A stretch of 37,290 bases of DNA from Ruminiclostridium sp. (GCA_017635095.1 JAGBMA010000086.1:1-37290), one strand, 5' to 3'. Shown: positions 6,977 through 16,671, counted from the first letter of the stretch. The notes: generated by a model not told the origin, from the letters alone. Translations and numbers: made by a program.

Positions 6977-9451
6977 ATGTCAGACATCAGACTCAGCGAA
7001 AAGAAAACCTATTCCCCGCAGGAAATACGTCTTCAAAATGGCACGAGCCTCGAAAACAAGAGGGCGGGCAGGATTCTCGCGGGCTTTCAGGGCAGCCGCC
7101 CCGTAATTGATATTGAGCGCGGAAAATATTTCACCGAAAGTTTCCGCGAAACCGAGGGGCAGCCGCTGATATTGCGCTGGGCAAAGGCTTTGTACAACTA
7201 TGCGGAGCACGCGACGGTGTATGTTGATGACGATCAGCTTATCGCCGGGCGTGCCGGCAGGAGCGGACGCTACGGAATACTCTACCCGGAGCTTGATGGG
7301 GATTTTCTCGATGAAGCCATAAAGAGTCTCCCCGAGCGCGACAGCTCCCCCTTTGATATTGCTCCAGAGGACGCGGAGTATATAATCCGCGAGATATCAC
7401 CGTACTGGAAAGGCAAGACCTTCCACGAGGCTCTTGCGGCGGCTATTCCCATGGAAACGAGAAAATACACCTATAACAATGACTCAGAGCTTTCCTCACG
7501 CTTTATCGTAAATGAAACAGCATCTTTCCGCTCGTCGATACAATGGGTGCATGACTACGAAAAGCCGCTGAAAATAGGCTTTAATGGCATTAAACGTGAA
7601 GCGGAGGAACGCCTTGCCGCTCTCGATGAGTTCAGTCCCGTTGACAATACCGAAAGGAAACCGTTCCTTGAAGCTGTTATCCTCACCGCCGACGCTATAA
7701 TTCTTTGGGCAAAGCGCCATTCAGAGCTTGCAGCCGAAAAAGCGGCAGCGGAGAGCGATCCTGTAAGAAAAGCGGAGCTGCTTGAGATAGCGAGGATATG
7801 CGCGAAAGTTCCTGCCGAGCCTGCCGAGAGCTTCTATGAAGCAGTGCAGAGCCAGTGGTTTATACAGCTTTTCTCCCGTATTGAGCAGAAAACCGGAACC
7901 ATAATCTCCAACGGAAGAATGGATCAGTACCTCTACCCTTACTACAAAGCTGACAAGGAAAAGGGCGTCATAGATGAGGATAAAGCGGAGGAACTGCTGG
8001 AGTGCGTGTGGGTATCTATGGCGCAGTACATAGACCTGTATCTCTCGAAGGCAGGCGGCGCGTTCAATGAGGGCTATGCACACTGGGAGGCTGTCACGAT
8101 AGGCGGTCAGACACCCGACGGCAGAGACGCGGTGAACGAGCTTACATACATATTCCTGCGCTCGAAGCGGGAATTTCCTCTGAACTATCCCGACCTCGCG
8201 GCACGCATACACACCCGCTCCCCGAAACGCTATCTGTATGAGGTGGCGGAAACGATAAAGGACGGCTCCGGATTCCCGAAACTGATAAACGACGACGAGG
8301 TAGTCCCGCTGCTGCTCGCAAAGGGAGCGCAATTCGAGGAAGCCTACGATTACAGCGTTTCCGGCTGTGCGGAATGCCGTATGCCGAATCGCGATACATT
8401 CACATCTCCCTGCGCTTACATCAATTTTGCCGCGGCGCTGGAAATGACCATATACAACGGGAAAATGCTGAAATACGGCGACGAGGTCATAGGCTTGCAG
8501 ACCGGTGAGGATTTTGCGGATTTTGACAGCTTTCTCTCAGCGTACCTGAAACAGCAGAAAAACTTCATGAAGCACGCATTTATCCAACAGCACGAGATAA
8601 TCCGTCTGCGCGGGGAGCATTTCGCGTCTCCTCTTGGCTCGTCCCTGCATAAGCTCTGTATGGAGCAGCAGAAGGACATACATTCCCCGAAAATAGATGG
8701 CGGCATAGACCTCGGCTACTTTGAGTTTATAGGTTACGGCACGGTGATAGACTCACTCGCGGCTTTGAAAAAGGTAATGTTCGAGGATAAACGGGTAACG
8801 CTCTCCGAGCTGAAAGACGCAATGATGCATAACTTCGAGGGTTTTGAGCCAATACGTGCAATTATGCAGTCCGCGCCTGCATACGGCAACAACGACGGCT
8901 ATGCTGATGAGATAGGAAAGCTGCTTGACCGCGAACTTCTTGAATTCACGCGGAAATACTCCGCAGAACTCGGTGTGCAGCTCGACCTGCGCTATGTGCC
9001 TTTCACATCGAATGTCCCCTTCGGCAAGGTGGTCTCGGCGACCCCGAACGGCAGACTTGCGTATGTGCCGCTGTCGGACGGTTCGTCTGCTTCGCAGGGC
9101 GCGGATAAGAACGGACCAACCGCGATACTTCTTTCTAACTATGCCACAAAGAACTACGATTACCGCAACCGTGCGGCGAGACTGCTCAATATCAAGCTAA
9201 GTCCGCAATGCGTGAGCGGTGAGGATGGTACAGAGAAGCTTGTCGATTTCATTAAAGCATGGTGCGATCTGAAGCTGTGGCACTTGCAGTTCAACATCAT
9301 CAACCGTGAAACGCTGATAGCGGCACAGAATGACCCCGACAGCTACCGCAGTCTGCTGGTGCGCGTCGCGGGCTACAGTGCGTATTTCTGCGAGCTGTCG
9401 AAGGACTTGCAGGACGACATTATTTCGAGAACGGAACACATTGCCGTATGA
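6977..9451 (+). CDS. islA: Glycyl radical enzyme, isethionate sulfite-lyase
   Basis: An 824-residue glycyl radical enzyme predicted to cleave the C-S bond of isethionate, giving acetaldehyde and sulfite. The radical glycine is Gly799 in RVAGYSAYF; the thiyl residue Cys464 and base Glu466 lie in [10 protein letters not shown]. From published work on the Bilophila enzyme I recall substrate-pocket residues Arg189, Gln193, Trp374, Arg678 and Phe682. Here the equivalents are Arg185, Gln189 (FRSSIQW), Trp370, Arg672 and Phe676 (LRYVPF), at near-constant offset. Choline lyases, diol dehydratases and pyruvate formate-lyases have different Cys-loop contexts. The ATG at 6977 is preceded by GGAGG at 8 nt; an in-frame TTG at 6962 is unlikely. 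Its 3' end overlaps the activase by 4 nt. Confidence 0.88.
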   Translation: MSDIRLSEKKTYSPQEIRLQNGTSLENKRAGRILAGFQGSRPVIDIERGKYFTESFRETEGQPLILRWAKALYNYAEHATVYVDDDQLIAGRAGRSGRYGILYPELDGDFLDEAIKSLPERDSSPFDIAPEDAEYIIREISPYWKGKTFHEALAAAIPMETRKYTYNNDSELSSRFIVNETASFRSSIQWVHDYEKPLKIGFNGIKREAEERLAALDEFSPVDNTERKPFLEAVILTADAIILWAKRHSELAAEKAAAESDPVRKAELLEIARICAKVPAEPAESFYEAVQSQWFIQLFSRIEQKTGTIISNGRMDQYLYPYYKADKEKGVIDEDKAEELLECVWVSMAQYIDLYLSKAGGAFNEGYAHWEAVTIGGQTPDGRDAVNELTYIFLRSKREFPLNYPDLAARIHTRSPKRYLYEVAETIKDGSGFPKLINDDEVVPLLLAKGAQFEEAYDYSVSGCAECRMPNRDTFTSPCAYINFAAALEMTIYNGKMLKYGDEVIGLQTGEDFADFDSFLSAYLKQQKNFMKHAFIQQHEIIRLRGEHFASPLGSSLHKLCMEQQKDIHSPKIDGGIDLGYFEFIGYGTVIDSLAALKKVMFEDKRVTLSELKDAMMHNFEGFEPIRAIMQSAPAYGNNDGYADEIGKLLDRELLEFTRKYSAELGVQLDLRYVPFTSNVPFGKVVSATPNGRLAYVPLSDGSSASQGADKNGPTAILLSNYATKNYDYRNRAARLLNIKLSPQCVSGEDGTEKLVDFIKAWCDLKLWHLQFNIINRETLIAAQNDPDSYRSLLVRVAGYSAYFCELSKDLQDDIISRTEHIAV

Positions 9452-10308
9452 CAAGCGGGATCGTATTCAATATCCAGCCGTATTCGCTGCACGACGGCAG
9501 CGGCATACGCACGATAGTATTCCTGAAAGGCTGTCCGCTTCGGTGTATATGGTGCTGCAACCCAGAGTCTCAGAATGCTATGCCTGAGGTGTATTTCGAC
9601 AGCGAAAATTGCATACGAAGCAAGGGCTGTAAATTTTGTGACGGGCTTTGCAATATTACAGAATATCCGGCAAAACTGCCTGAGGGCGACTGTGCGACAT
9701 TTGAGAACGTCTGTCCCACAGGCGCGCTGGGAGTTTATGGAAAGCGAATGACTGTGGACGAGGTACTTGACCGGGTCGAATCCGAAAGCGCGTTCTATTC
9801 CCACGGCGGCGGAGGACTTACGCTTTCGGGCGGTGAGCCGTTTATGCAGGGCGAGTTCGCCTTGGAGTTATTGACAGAGGCGAAAAAACGGCGTATCGGT
9901 ACAGCCGCGGAGACCTGTGGGTACTGCGAAACAGAGGTACTGAGAAAAGCGGCGGGAATGCTTGACGAGATATTGTTCGATATAAAGCTTGCCGACGAGG
10001 AAAAGCATATTCGCTGCACAGGCTCTTCAAACCGGCTGATACTGAAGAACCTTGAAATGCTGTCAAGGGAGTTCCCGACGTTGAAAAAGCGCATACGGAC
10101 ACCTGTTATCCCGACGGTCAACGATAATGGAAAAGATATTTACGACATAAAACGACTTGTTTCGGGGATAGGCGGCTGCACACATGAGCTGCTCCCTTAT
10201 CACCGTTTCGGGGTACGGAAATATGAGCTGCTCGGGCGGCGGTACGCCGATATTCCCGAAAGACTCGACGAAAATAATTTTGAAAGACTGAAAAAGCTTC
10301 ACCTATAG
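9448..10308 (+). CDS. islB: Glycyl radical enzyme activase (radical SAM)
   Basis: A 286-residue radical-SAM protein that installs the glycyl radical on the upstream lyase. Cys29, Cys33 and Cys36 form the CxxxCxxC that binds the SAM-cleaving [4Fe-4S] cluster. An inserted ferredoxin-like segment has further cysteines (55, 61, 64, 68, 82, 89, the last in CPTGAL), fitting auxiliary clusters. LTLSGGEPF is the radical-SAM GGE motif. The start overlaps the lyase stop as ATGA, so the two are translationally coupled, which fits an obligate enzyme-activase pair. Confidence 0.92.
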   Translation: MTSGIVFNIQPYSLHDGSGIRTIVFLKGCPLRCIWCCNPESQNAMPEVYFDSENCIRSKGCKFCDGLCNITEYPAKLPEGDCATFENVCPTGALGVYGKRMTVDEVLDRVESESAFYSHGGGGLTLSGGEPFMQGEFALELLTEAKKRRIGTAAETCGYCETEVLRKAAGMLDEILFDIKLADEEKHIRCTGSSNRLILKNLEMLSREFPTLKKRIRTPVIPTVNDNGKDIYDIKRLVSGIGGCTHELLPYHRFGVRKYELLGRRYADIPERLDENNFERLKKLHL

Positions 10309-10330
10309 TGTGGAAAGTGAGGGCGGCATT

Positions 10331-11341
10331 ATGTACAGAGTATTGCTGATACTGCCTGATCGGGCACTTGCAGCCAAGCTGCGTGATCTGAAGGTATGGG
10401 GCGAAGCGAGCGGCTTTGATATAAGCGAGATCACCTCAGAGCCGTTCACTGACAATGAAAAATACACCGGCTATGAATTAATTATTGCTGAAAGCGGCAC
10501 GGGACTGTCACTGCTTCGCTCCCTCAAAAAACATCGGTTCCGCATCGTGCTTTGCAGTGCGGATAAGGATTTCGAGACCGCGAGACAAGGGCTGATACTC
10601 GGCGCGTATGACTACATCACCGAGCCGTTTGACGAAACGCAGGTGCTTGCAATGCTGAACCGTGCGGAAAGTGAGCTCAGCCGCAAGGAAGTCTCGGATA
10701 TCTTCACCGCCGACAGGATCACCGAATTTTTTGATGCGAGAGACAGAAGCTTCTTCGAATATCTCGACGGCGCGGTGTCCTCTGTCATTTCAAGTTCGGT
10801 GGACAGCGTGAAAGCTTCCGTAAGATTACGGACTGTATTTGAGCGGGTGTGGGAAGATATATCCACACGGTATCAGTGGTGCGATCTCTATATGAACGAG
10901 GCTATGTTTCGGCTTATCGACGCCCCCGGAACTTTCGGGAGCCCCTCGGCACAGTCCGCAAGACTATCGGAACTGTTCACGGAGTTCTGTGAGCTTTATC
11001 CGCCTCACAATGAGCAGCTTGACAGCGTCATAACGGAAATACTGAACTATCCCGAGGGTGATCTGCGGCAGAAAAAACTGTCCGCAGACCTGCACATAAA
11101 CAATACCTATCTGAGCACGGTATTCCTTGCACAGACAGGAGTGCGATTCGTGGATTATGTGAACACTGTGAAACTGAAACGCGCTGCATGGCTGCTGATA
11201 AACACACAGCTCGGCGTGGCGGAGATAGCGGGGCGGCTGGACTACCGTGACAACAGTTATTTCTCAAAACTGTTCAGGGCAAAATACGGAGTCTCACCGT
11301 CGATATTCAGACTCCCGCAGAGCTACGACTTCCAGATCTGA
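10331..11341 (+). CDS. Pseudo-receiver/AraC-family transcription regulator
   Basis: A 336-residue regulator: residues 1-112 form a receiver-like domain, 115-235 a linker without clear homology, and 236-328 an AraC double helix-turn-helix (LSADLHINNTYLSTVF and VAEIAGRLDYRDNSYFSKLF). The receiver lacks normal phosphorylation residues: the acceptor Asp position is Glu54 (ELIIAES), the conserved Lys is Glu98 (YITEPF), and only one acidic residue (Asp10) remains in the pocket. No histidine kinase is nearby. It probably works without phosphorylation, either locked in one state or responding to a small molecule. The ATG at 10331 follows GAGGG; an in-frame GTG at 10310 is less likely. Its place in the operon points to control of taurine or isethionate use. 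Confidence 0.82.
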   Translation: MYRVLLILPDRALAAKLRDLKVWGEASGFDISEITSEPFTDNEKYTGYELIIAESGTGLSLLRSLKKHRFRIVLCSADKDFETARQGLILGAYDYITEPFDETQVLAMLNRAESELSRKEVSDIFTADRITEFFDARDRSFFEYLDGAVSSVISSSVDSVKASVRLRTVFERVWEDISTRYQWCDLYMNEAMFRLIDAPGTFGSPSAQSARLSELFTEFCELYPPHNEQLDSVITEILNYPEGDLRQKKLSADLHINNTYLSTVFLAQTGVRFVDYVNTVKLKRAAWLLINTQLGVAEIAGRLDYRDNSYFSKLFRAKYGVSPSIFRLPQSYDFQI

Positions 11342-11350
11342 GGATACGTT

Positions 11351-12445
11351 ATGGATTGGATATACACACAGCCCGTCAGAATTTTTTTCGGTATGGGCAG
11401 GATAAAAGAGCTTGCGGCTCTGTGCGGCAGGTACAGGAGACCGCTGATAGTCTGCGACCGTTTTTTTGCAGGCTCGGCGCTTGAGAGCAGACTGAAAAAG
11501 CTGATCGGAACATCACTTGTATTTTCGGACATATCGCCGAACCCCGATGTTGCCGAGGTGAATAAATGCGCGGAACTGATACGCACAAGCGGAGCGGATA
11601 TAATTGCGGCAGTCGGCGGCGGGAGCGCCATTGATCTCGCGAAAGCCGCCTCTTTGGCAATGCGGGATATCTCGGAATACCACGGAACAGGAAAGCCGGT
11701 TCCACCAGGACATATCCCGGTCATCGCAGTTCCCACTACCTCAGGCACCGGAAGCGAGGTCACCTGCGTTTCGGTGCTTACCGACCGCAGAACAGGGAAG
11801 AAATGCCCGATAAATTCGGAGAGTTTCTACCCGGAAGCTGCGGTCATCGACCCGGAGCTCACTATTTCCGTGCCCCCGCCGGTCACCGCTTCAACGGGGA
11901 TCGATGTGCTGTGCCACGCAATAGAGGGGTATTGGAGCACAGGACATCAGCCAATATGCGACGCTCTCGCCCTGCACGCGGCGGAGATCGTGTTCCGGTA
12001 TCTGCCGACAGCCTATGACAAGCCGGATAACATAGAAGCAAGAGAAAAGCTCTCGGAAGCGTCGGTCATAGCCGGACTCGGGTTCACGCTGCCGAAGACC
12101 ACCGCGCCACACGCCTGCTCATTCCCGCTTACGAGCATTTACGGCATACCTCACGGCGAAGCCTGCGGACTGACACTGGATCTCTTCACGAGGATAAACG
12201 CAGCGGATGCCCGAACACAGCAGCTTTCAAGAAAGCTCGGATTTAATGATGTGAGTGAACTTGCAGACAGCATTTATGAGCTGAAAAAACGTGTGGGACT
12301 GCGCACCGACCTTAAAGACCTGCACCTTACCAAAGAGCGCATAACGGAGCTTGTGACTGCAAGCCACCATCCCAATCTTGACAACAATCCCGTAAAGGTA
12401 ACGGACGAGATCCTTCACGGGCTGTATAATTCAATAACGCAATGA
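11351..12445 (+). CDS. sarD: Iron-type alcohol dehydrogenase, sulfoacetaldehyde reductase
   Basis: A 364-residue group III (iron-containing) alcohol dehydrogenase. GGGSAIDLAK (89-98) binds the nucleotide, and VPTTSGTGSEVT is the family hallmark. The metal ligands are Asp185, His189, His254 and His268 (GIDVLCHA, APHAC, IPHGEAC). In this operon it most likely reduces sulfoacetaldehyde to isethionate with NADH, as SarD does in Bilophila. The APHACSFPLTSIYGIPHGEA segment also resembles dehydrogenases from phosphonate pathways, whose substrates look like sulfoacetaldehyde. Enzyme class is certain; substrate rests on context. It starts 9 nt after the regulator. Confidence 0.85.
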   Translation: MDWIYTQPVRIFFGMGRIKELAALCGRYRRPLIVCDRFFAGSALESRLKKLIGTSLVFSDISPNPDVAEVNKCAELIRTSGADIIAAVGGGSAIDLAKAASLAMRDISEYHGTGKPVPPGHIPVIAVPTTSGTGSEVTCVSVLTDRRTGKKCPINSESFYPEAAVIDPELTISVPPPVTASTGIDVLCHAIEGYWSTGHQPICDALALHAAEIVFRYLPTAYDKPDNIEAREKLSEASVIAGLGFTLPKTTAPHACSFPLTSIYGIPHGEACGLTLDLFTRINAADARTQQLSRKLGFNDVSELADSIYELKKRVGLRTDLKDLHLTKERITELVTASHHPNLDNNPVKVTDEILHGLYNSITQ

Positions 12446-12460
12446 AAAAGGAGAACAGCA

Positions 12461-13798
12461 ATGTCTGAAATTTCAAGAGAACAGGTACTCGAATATGACA
12501 GGGAGTACAATCAGCACCCGTGGCTGACCGGCTCGGTGAACGCAATACCGGTGGAGCGTGCGGATGGTATCTACTTCTGGGACTACAACGGAAAGCGCTA
12601 CTTTGATATGTCATCCCAGCTTGCGAATGTCAATCTCGGCTACGGCAACAAAGCTATCATCGAAGCGATACAGAAGCAGGTGGAGATACTGCCGTACATC
12701 GCGCCCGCGTATGCGTCGGGTCCTCGCGCGGAGCTTGCGAAGAAGCTCATTGAGCTTGCACCTGACAATATGGGGAAAGTGCTGTTCACCTGCGGCGGTT
12801 CGGACGCCAACGAAGCGGCAATTTACGCCGCGAGGACGTTCACGGGAAGAATGAAGGTGCTGTCCCGCTACCGCAGCTATCACGGTTCGACTCTCGGTTC
12901 CGGCAATCTTTCCGGAGACCCGAGAAGATTTGCTCTTGAACGCCCGGCTGCAAACGGATTTCTGAAATTTTTCGACCCGTATGTTTACCGCTCGGGCATT
13001 AGGTTTGCAAACGATGAGGAGGCAAGCAGCTACTATCTGGGACTGCTTGAAGAACAGATCCAGTACGAGGGTGCGGATCAGATAGCCGCGATAGAGGTCG
13101 AGTCCATAACCGGTGCAAACGGTGTTATTATCCCGCCGGACGGATATCTACAAGGACTTCGTGCTCTCTGCGACAAGTATGGCATACTGCTGATATGTGA
13201 CGAAGTAATGGCGGGCTTCGGCAGAACGGGAACAATGTTCGCGTTTGAGCATTGGGGCATAAAGCCGGATATCATCTCGTTCGCAAAGGGAGTTACCTGC
13301 GGTTATGTGCAGCTCGGCGGTATCATAATGAGCAGGAAGATAGCGGATTATTTCAAGGACAAGACATTTCTTTACGGACTCACATACAGCGGACATACGC
13401 TTGCCTGCGCGGCGGGACTTGCCTGTGTGAACTACTATCTCGACAACAATATCATCGATCATGTGAACGAGGTAGGGAAGGTGTTCGGCGAGCTTCTCGA
13501 AGAGCAGAAGGCAAAGCACATAAGCGTCGGGGATGTTCGATATATCGGCTTGTTCGGTGCTGTGGAACTTATGAAGGACAGGGAGAAGAAGATACCTCTT
13601 GTTCCTTACGGCTACGACGAGAACGCGATAATGGCGAAGATACAGGGTCTGCTGAAGGAGCGCGGATTTGCGGCGTTCGGACGAGAGAATAACATCAACA
13701 TCACACCTCCGCTCATCATTACAGAGCAGGAACTAAGAGAAGCTTTCGCTATACTCGACGAGGTGCTGACCATTGTTGACAATGAGTTTCTGAAATAA
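12461..13798 (+). CDS. tpa: Class III aminotransferase, probable taurine aminotransferase
   Basis: A 445-residue PLP aminotransferase. Lys276 in SFAKGVTCGY forms the Schiff base, Asp247 in CDEVMAGFG pairs with the ring nitrogen, and FTCGGSDANEAA (109-120) binds phosphate. Length and motifs match the omega-amino-acid:pyruvate and taurine aminotransferase group. In this cluster it would convert taurine to sulfoacetaldehyde, giving alanine from pyruvate or glutamate from 2-oxoglutarate; the acceptor (Tpa or Toa type) cannot be told from sequence. It is last in the operon, 15 nt after the reductase, with AAGGAG ahead of its ATG and a terminator just behind. Confidence 0.85.
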   Translation: MSEISREQVLEYDREYNQHPWLTGSVNAIPVERADGIYFWDYNGKRYFDMSSQLANVNLGYGNKAIIEAIQKQVEILPYIAPAYASGPRAELAKKLIELAPDNMGKVLFTCGGSDANEAAIYAARTFTGRMKVLSRYRSYHGSTLGSGNLSGDPRRFALERPAANGFLKFFDPYVYRSGIRFANDEEASSYYLGLLEEQIQYEGADQIAAIEVESITGANGVIIPPDGYLQGLRALCDKYGILLICDEVMAGFGRTGTMFAFEHWGIKPDIISFAKGVTCGYVQLGGIIMSRKIADYFKDKTFLYGLTYSGHTLACAAGLACVNYYLDNNIIDHVNEVGKVFGELLEEQKAKHISVGDVRYIGLFGAVELMKDREKKIPLVPYGYDENAIMAKIQGLLKERGFAAFGRENNINITPPLIITEQELREAFAILDEVLTIVDNEFLK

Positions 13799-13804
13799 CA
13801 CATA

Positions 13805-13835
13805 CAGCGCATCAGAAGTAACGGTGCGCTGTTTT
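13805..13835 (+). terminator. Rho-independent terminator after tpa
   Basis: CAGCGCA (13805-13811) pairs with TGCGCTG (13825-13831) across a 13-nt loop, followed by TTTTAT. It separates the catabolic operon from the transporter operon. Confidence 0.75.
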
Positions 13836-13890
13836 ATGTTGGAAAACTGCACAAGGGAAAATTTTTAAAAATCATTCACCATTGCGTCCC

Positions 13891-13919
13891 TTGCAATTGA
13901 TCTGGTCGGGTGCTATAAT
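13891..13919 (+). promoter_or_regulatory. Promoter of the tauCAB transporter operon
   Basis: TTGCAA (13891-13896), a 17-nt spacer and TATAAT (13914-13919), about 45 nt ahead of tauC. No copy of the AGGACGG hairpin of the islA leader is visible here. Confidence 0.7.
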
Positions 13920-13964
13920 CAAAACACGGTAAGCCGATATGAAAGATAAACTTTGGAGGTCAGT

Positions 13965-14738
13965 ATGAAAAAACCAAAGACCGAGACCTGCCTGACTATA
14001 TTGACTGTCGTAGTCATCTTTGCAGCGTGGTTTCTTGCAACAGGCAGCGGAAATGTCAGCAAACTGTTCATTCCGGCTCCCGCAGATGTATGGAAAAGTT
14101 TTCTCGACGTACTGAGCGACGGATACAAGGGTCATACGTTGCTTGATCACCTTGGAACAAGTATGCAGAGACTTGTGATCGCATATCTGCTGTGTGTGGT
14201 GACGGCGGTGCCTATTGGTCTGCTGAGCGGTTATAATTCGAAGGTAAGAGCCTTGCTGGAACCGATAATCGAGTTCTACAGACCTCTCCCGCCGCTGGCA
14301 TACTACACAATACTTGTGCTGTGGCTCGGTATCGACGAGGAGTCGAAGCTGGCGCTTCTCTACCTCGCGGGATTTGCTCCGATATACATTGCCTGTGTTG
14401 CGGGAGTTGTCCGCATCAGAGAGGATTACATAAACGGTGCGCTTACGCTGGGCGCGAATAAGCGGCAGATATTTTTCTATGTCATCTTCCCGGCTGCGCT
14501 CACCGATGTGTTCACCGGATTGAGGACAGCTCTCGGCGTTGAATACACTACCCTTGTTGCGGCGGAAATGGTAGCGGCTACTGCGGGTGTCGGCTGGATG
14601 GTACTTGACGCAAGCAACTATCTGCGAAGCGACGTGGTATTTATGGGAGTTATCATCATGGGCATTACCGGGATCATTCTTGACAAGCTGATACAGCTTA
14701 TCGAGAAACATATAATACATTGGAAAGGCAGAAACTAA
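13965..14738 (+). CDS. tauC: Taurine ABC transporter permease
   Basis: A 257-residue inner-membrane permease of the TauC/SsuC family with about six hydrophobic segments. The cytoplasmic EAA loop that contacts the ATPase is LTLGANKRQIFFYVIFPAAL. As I remember E. coli TauC, several stretches align well: LLEPIIEFYRPLPPLAYY, LWLGIDEESK and LGVEYTTLVAAEMVAAT. The ATG at 13965 follows GGAGG at 6 nt; an in-frame TTG at 13953 would bury that site. First gene of the transporter operon. Confidence 0.88.
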   Translation: MKKPKTETCLTILTVVVIFAAWFLATGSGNVSKLFIPAPADVWKSFLDVLSDGYKGHTLLDHLGTSMQRLVIAYLLCVVTAVPIGLLSGYNSKVRALLEPIIEFYRPLPPLAYYTILVLWLGIDEESKLALLYLAGFAPIYIACVAGVVRIREDYINGALTLGANKRQIFFYVIFPAALTDVFTGLRTALGVEYTTLVAAEMVAATAGVGWMVLDASNYLRSDVVFMGVIIMGITGIILDKLIQLIEKHIIHWKGRN

Positions 14739-14751
14739 GGAGGACAAAGTC

Positions 14752-15768
14752 ATGAAAAAAATCAAAATTGTATCATTTATCGCAGCAGCGGCTCTTATGC
14801 TCACCTCTGTTACGGCTTGCGGTACCGCAAGTGCAGAGGAGGGAAGCGGAGATGCAGCCAGAAAGTCTGTAACTATCGGCACTCTCGATCTTGTGAACGG
14901 TGACCTTATCGCACAGTATGAGAACTGGTACAGCACCGAGCTTGGCGTTGATGTAAAGCTGGTGAAATTTGACTCGGGCAAGGATATCAATTCAGCGCTT
15001 GCTTCCGGAAGTGTCGACATCGGGCAGGAGGGAAGTTCTCCGGCGGCTCTCGCAATATCCAGTGGTATTGATATTGAGGTGATATGGATAGGTGACATCA
15101 TAGGTGCAGCAGAGACTCTCGCAGCAAGAGACGGCACCGGTATCACCGGTTTGCAGGATCTCATCGGCAGAAAGGTAGCAACGCCTTTTGCATCGACAGC
15201 GCATTACAGCCTGCTCAACGCGCTTAAGCTCGAAGGAATAGACGAAAATTCCGTTAGTATCATAGATATGCAGACCGATAAGATAAATGCGGCTTGGCAG
15301 ACCGGCGATATTGACGCGGCGTATGTATGGTATCCCGTGCTCGGCGAACTGCTTAAATCCGGAACCGCGATAACAGACTCATATCAGCTTGCGCAAAAAG
15401 GTATAGTCACAGCGGACACCAATGTTGTAAGACGCGAATATGCGGAAGCAAATCCCGAGGTCGTAACGAAATTCGTTGAATTGCAGCTAAGAGCAAATGA
15501 TATTATAAACAGTGACAGCGGCAAGGCAGCCGAAGAAATTTCCTCCGTGCTTGAAATAAGCAAGGAAGATGCTGCCGAGCAGATAACCCAGTTCAGCTAT
15601 CTTAACGCCGACGAACAGATCGAATATCTTGACGGTTCCTTTGCGGAAACTCTCAAGAGCACAGCGGACTTCCTTGTTGAACAGAAGAGCATCACCTCCG
15701 CACCCGATCTTGATGAGTTCAGAAGCCGCGTGTCTTCGGAATTTGTGAAGAAGGCAGCAGGAAAATAA
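14752..15768 (+). CDS. tauA: Taurine-binding lipoprotein
   Basis: A 338-residue substrate-binding protein anchored outside the membrane by a lipid on Cys23 (signal peptide 1-22, lipobox LTSVTAC). It matches TauA of proteobacteria closely in the parts I recall: KFDSGKDINSALASGSVDIG, the GSSP loop, DLIGRKVATPFASTAHYSLL and INAAWQTGDIDAAYVWYP. These include TauA-specific binding segments rather than only general NitT/TauT features, so taurine or a very similar sulfonate is the likely ligand. AAGGAGG lies ahead of the ATG. Confidence 0.9.
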   Translation: MKKIKIVSFIAAAALMLTSVTACGTASAEEGSGDAARKSVTIGTLDLVNGDLIAQYENWYSTELGVDVKLVKFDSGKDINSALASGSVDIGQEGSSPAALAISSGIDIEVIWIGDIIGAAETLAARDGTGITGLQDLIGRKVATPFASTAHYSLLNALKLEGIDENSVSIIDMQTDKINAAWQTGDIDAAYVWYPVLGELLKSGTAITDSYQLAQKGIVTADTNVVRREYAEANPEVVTKFVELQLRANDIINSDSGKAAEEISSVLEISKEDAAEQITQFSYLNADEQIEYLDGSFAETLKSTADFLVEQKSITSAPDLDEFRSRVSSEFVKKAAGK

Positions 15769-15794
15769 ACCTTCATAAATCAGGAGGACGCACA

Positions 15795-16664
15795 ATGTCT
15801 GACAATTGGAAAGAACAGCTTTATGAGCCGGCCGGTGAGCTTATAAAGGTCGAAAACGTCGGATTTGACGGCAGAGAGCAGCTTACTGAGAGCGAGGAAC
15901 TCATCTCGATAGAAAGCGTTGATCTTAGCTATTCGGGCAAGACCGGGGTTATAAAAGCTCTCGAAAACATCACTTTCAACATATATCCAGGTGAGTTTAT
16001 CTGCGTCCTCGGACCGTCCGGCTGCGGCAAAAGTACCTTGCTCAAAATTATTGCGGGTTTTATAAAGCCGACTGCCGGGGGAATAAAACTCGACGGCGCT
16101 GAGATTAAGGGTACCGACTGGCACAGGGGTGTTGTATTCCAGAATCCTCCTCTGTACGAATGGTATTCGGTGCGTTCCAATATCGCGTTCGGTCCGAAAA
16201 TGAGGAAAGTCCCGAAAGCAGAATATGAACCGCTTGTGGACGAGTATCTCGCAAAGGTGGGACTGACGGAGTTTGCAAACAAGAAAATATATGAGCTGTC
16301 CGGAGGTATGAAACAGCGTGTTTCGATCGCCAGAGCGCTCATAAACGATCCCGAAATACTGCTTATGGACGAACCGTTCGGCGCTCTGGATGCTCTTACC
16401 CGTGAAAGTGTCCAGGATCTGACACGAAAGATATGGTGGGACACCGGTAAAACGATATTCTTCATCACTCACGACGTCGAGGAAGCGCTGCTGCTCGCTT
16501 CCCGGATCATTGTTCTCAGCCGTCATCCCGGGAAAGTGATAGAAGATATTTCTGTCAATTTCTCAAGACAGATGATCGAAGACAATGCAGCAGATATAAA
16601 GTTTTCACCGGGATTCTATAAATGTCGTGAGAAACTGTTAAAGCTTATCAATTCACAGCGATAA
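15795..16664 (+). CDS. tauB: Taurine ABC transporter ATPase
   Basis: A 289-residue ABC ATPase. Walker A is GPSGCGKST (73-81), the signature LSGGMKQR (168-175), Walker B ILLMDEP (188-194), and the switch histidine His225 in FITHD. It carries an unusual N-terminal extension of about 35 residues before the ABC core; TauB and SsuB proteins usually start close to the core. The extension repeats a short pattern (ELIKVENVGFDG, then ELISIESVDLSY), suggesting partial duplication of the first beta strand. RBS AGGAGG, 26 nt after tauA. Confidence 0.88.
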   Translation: MSDNWKEQLYEPAGELIKVENVGFDGREQLTESEELISIESVDLSYSGKTGVIKALENITFNIYPGEFICVLGPSGCGKSTLLKIIAGFIKPTAGGIKLDGAEIKGTDWHRGVVFQNPPLYEWYSVRSNIAFGPKMRKVPKAEYEPLVDEYLAKVGLTEFANKKIYELSGGMKQRVSIARALINDPEILLMDEPFGALDALTRESVQDLTRKIWWDTGKTIFFITHDVEEALLLASRIIVLSRHPGKVIEDISVNFSRQMIEDNAADIKFSPGFYKCREKLLKLINSQR

Positions 16665-16671
16665 AAACCAA

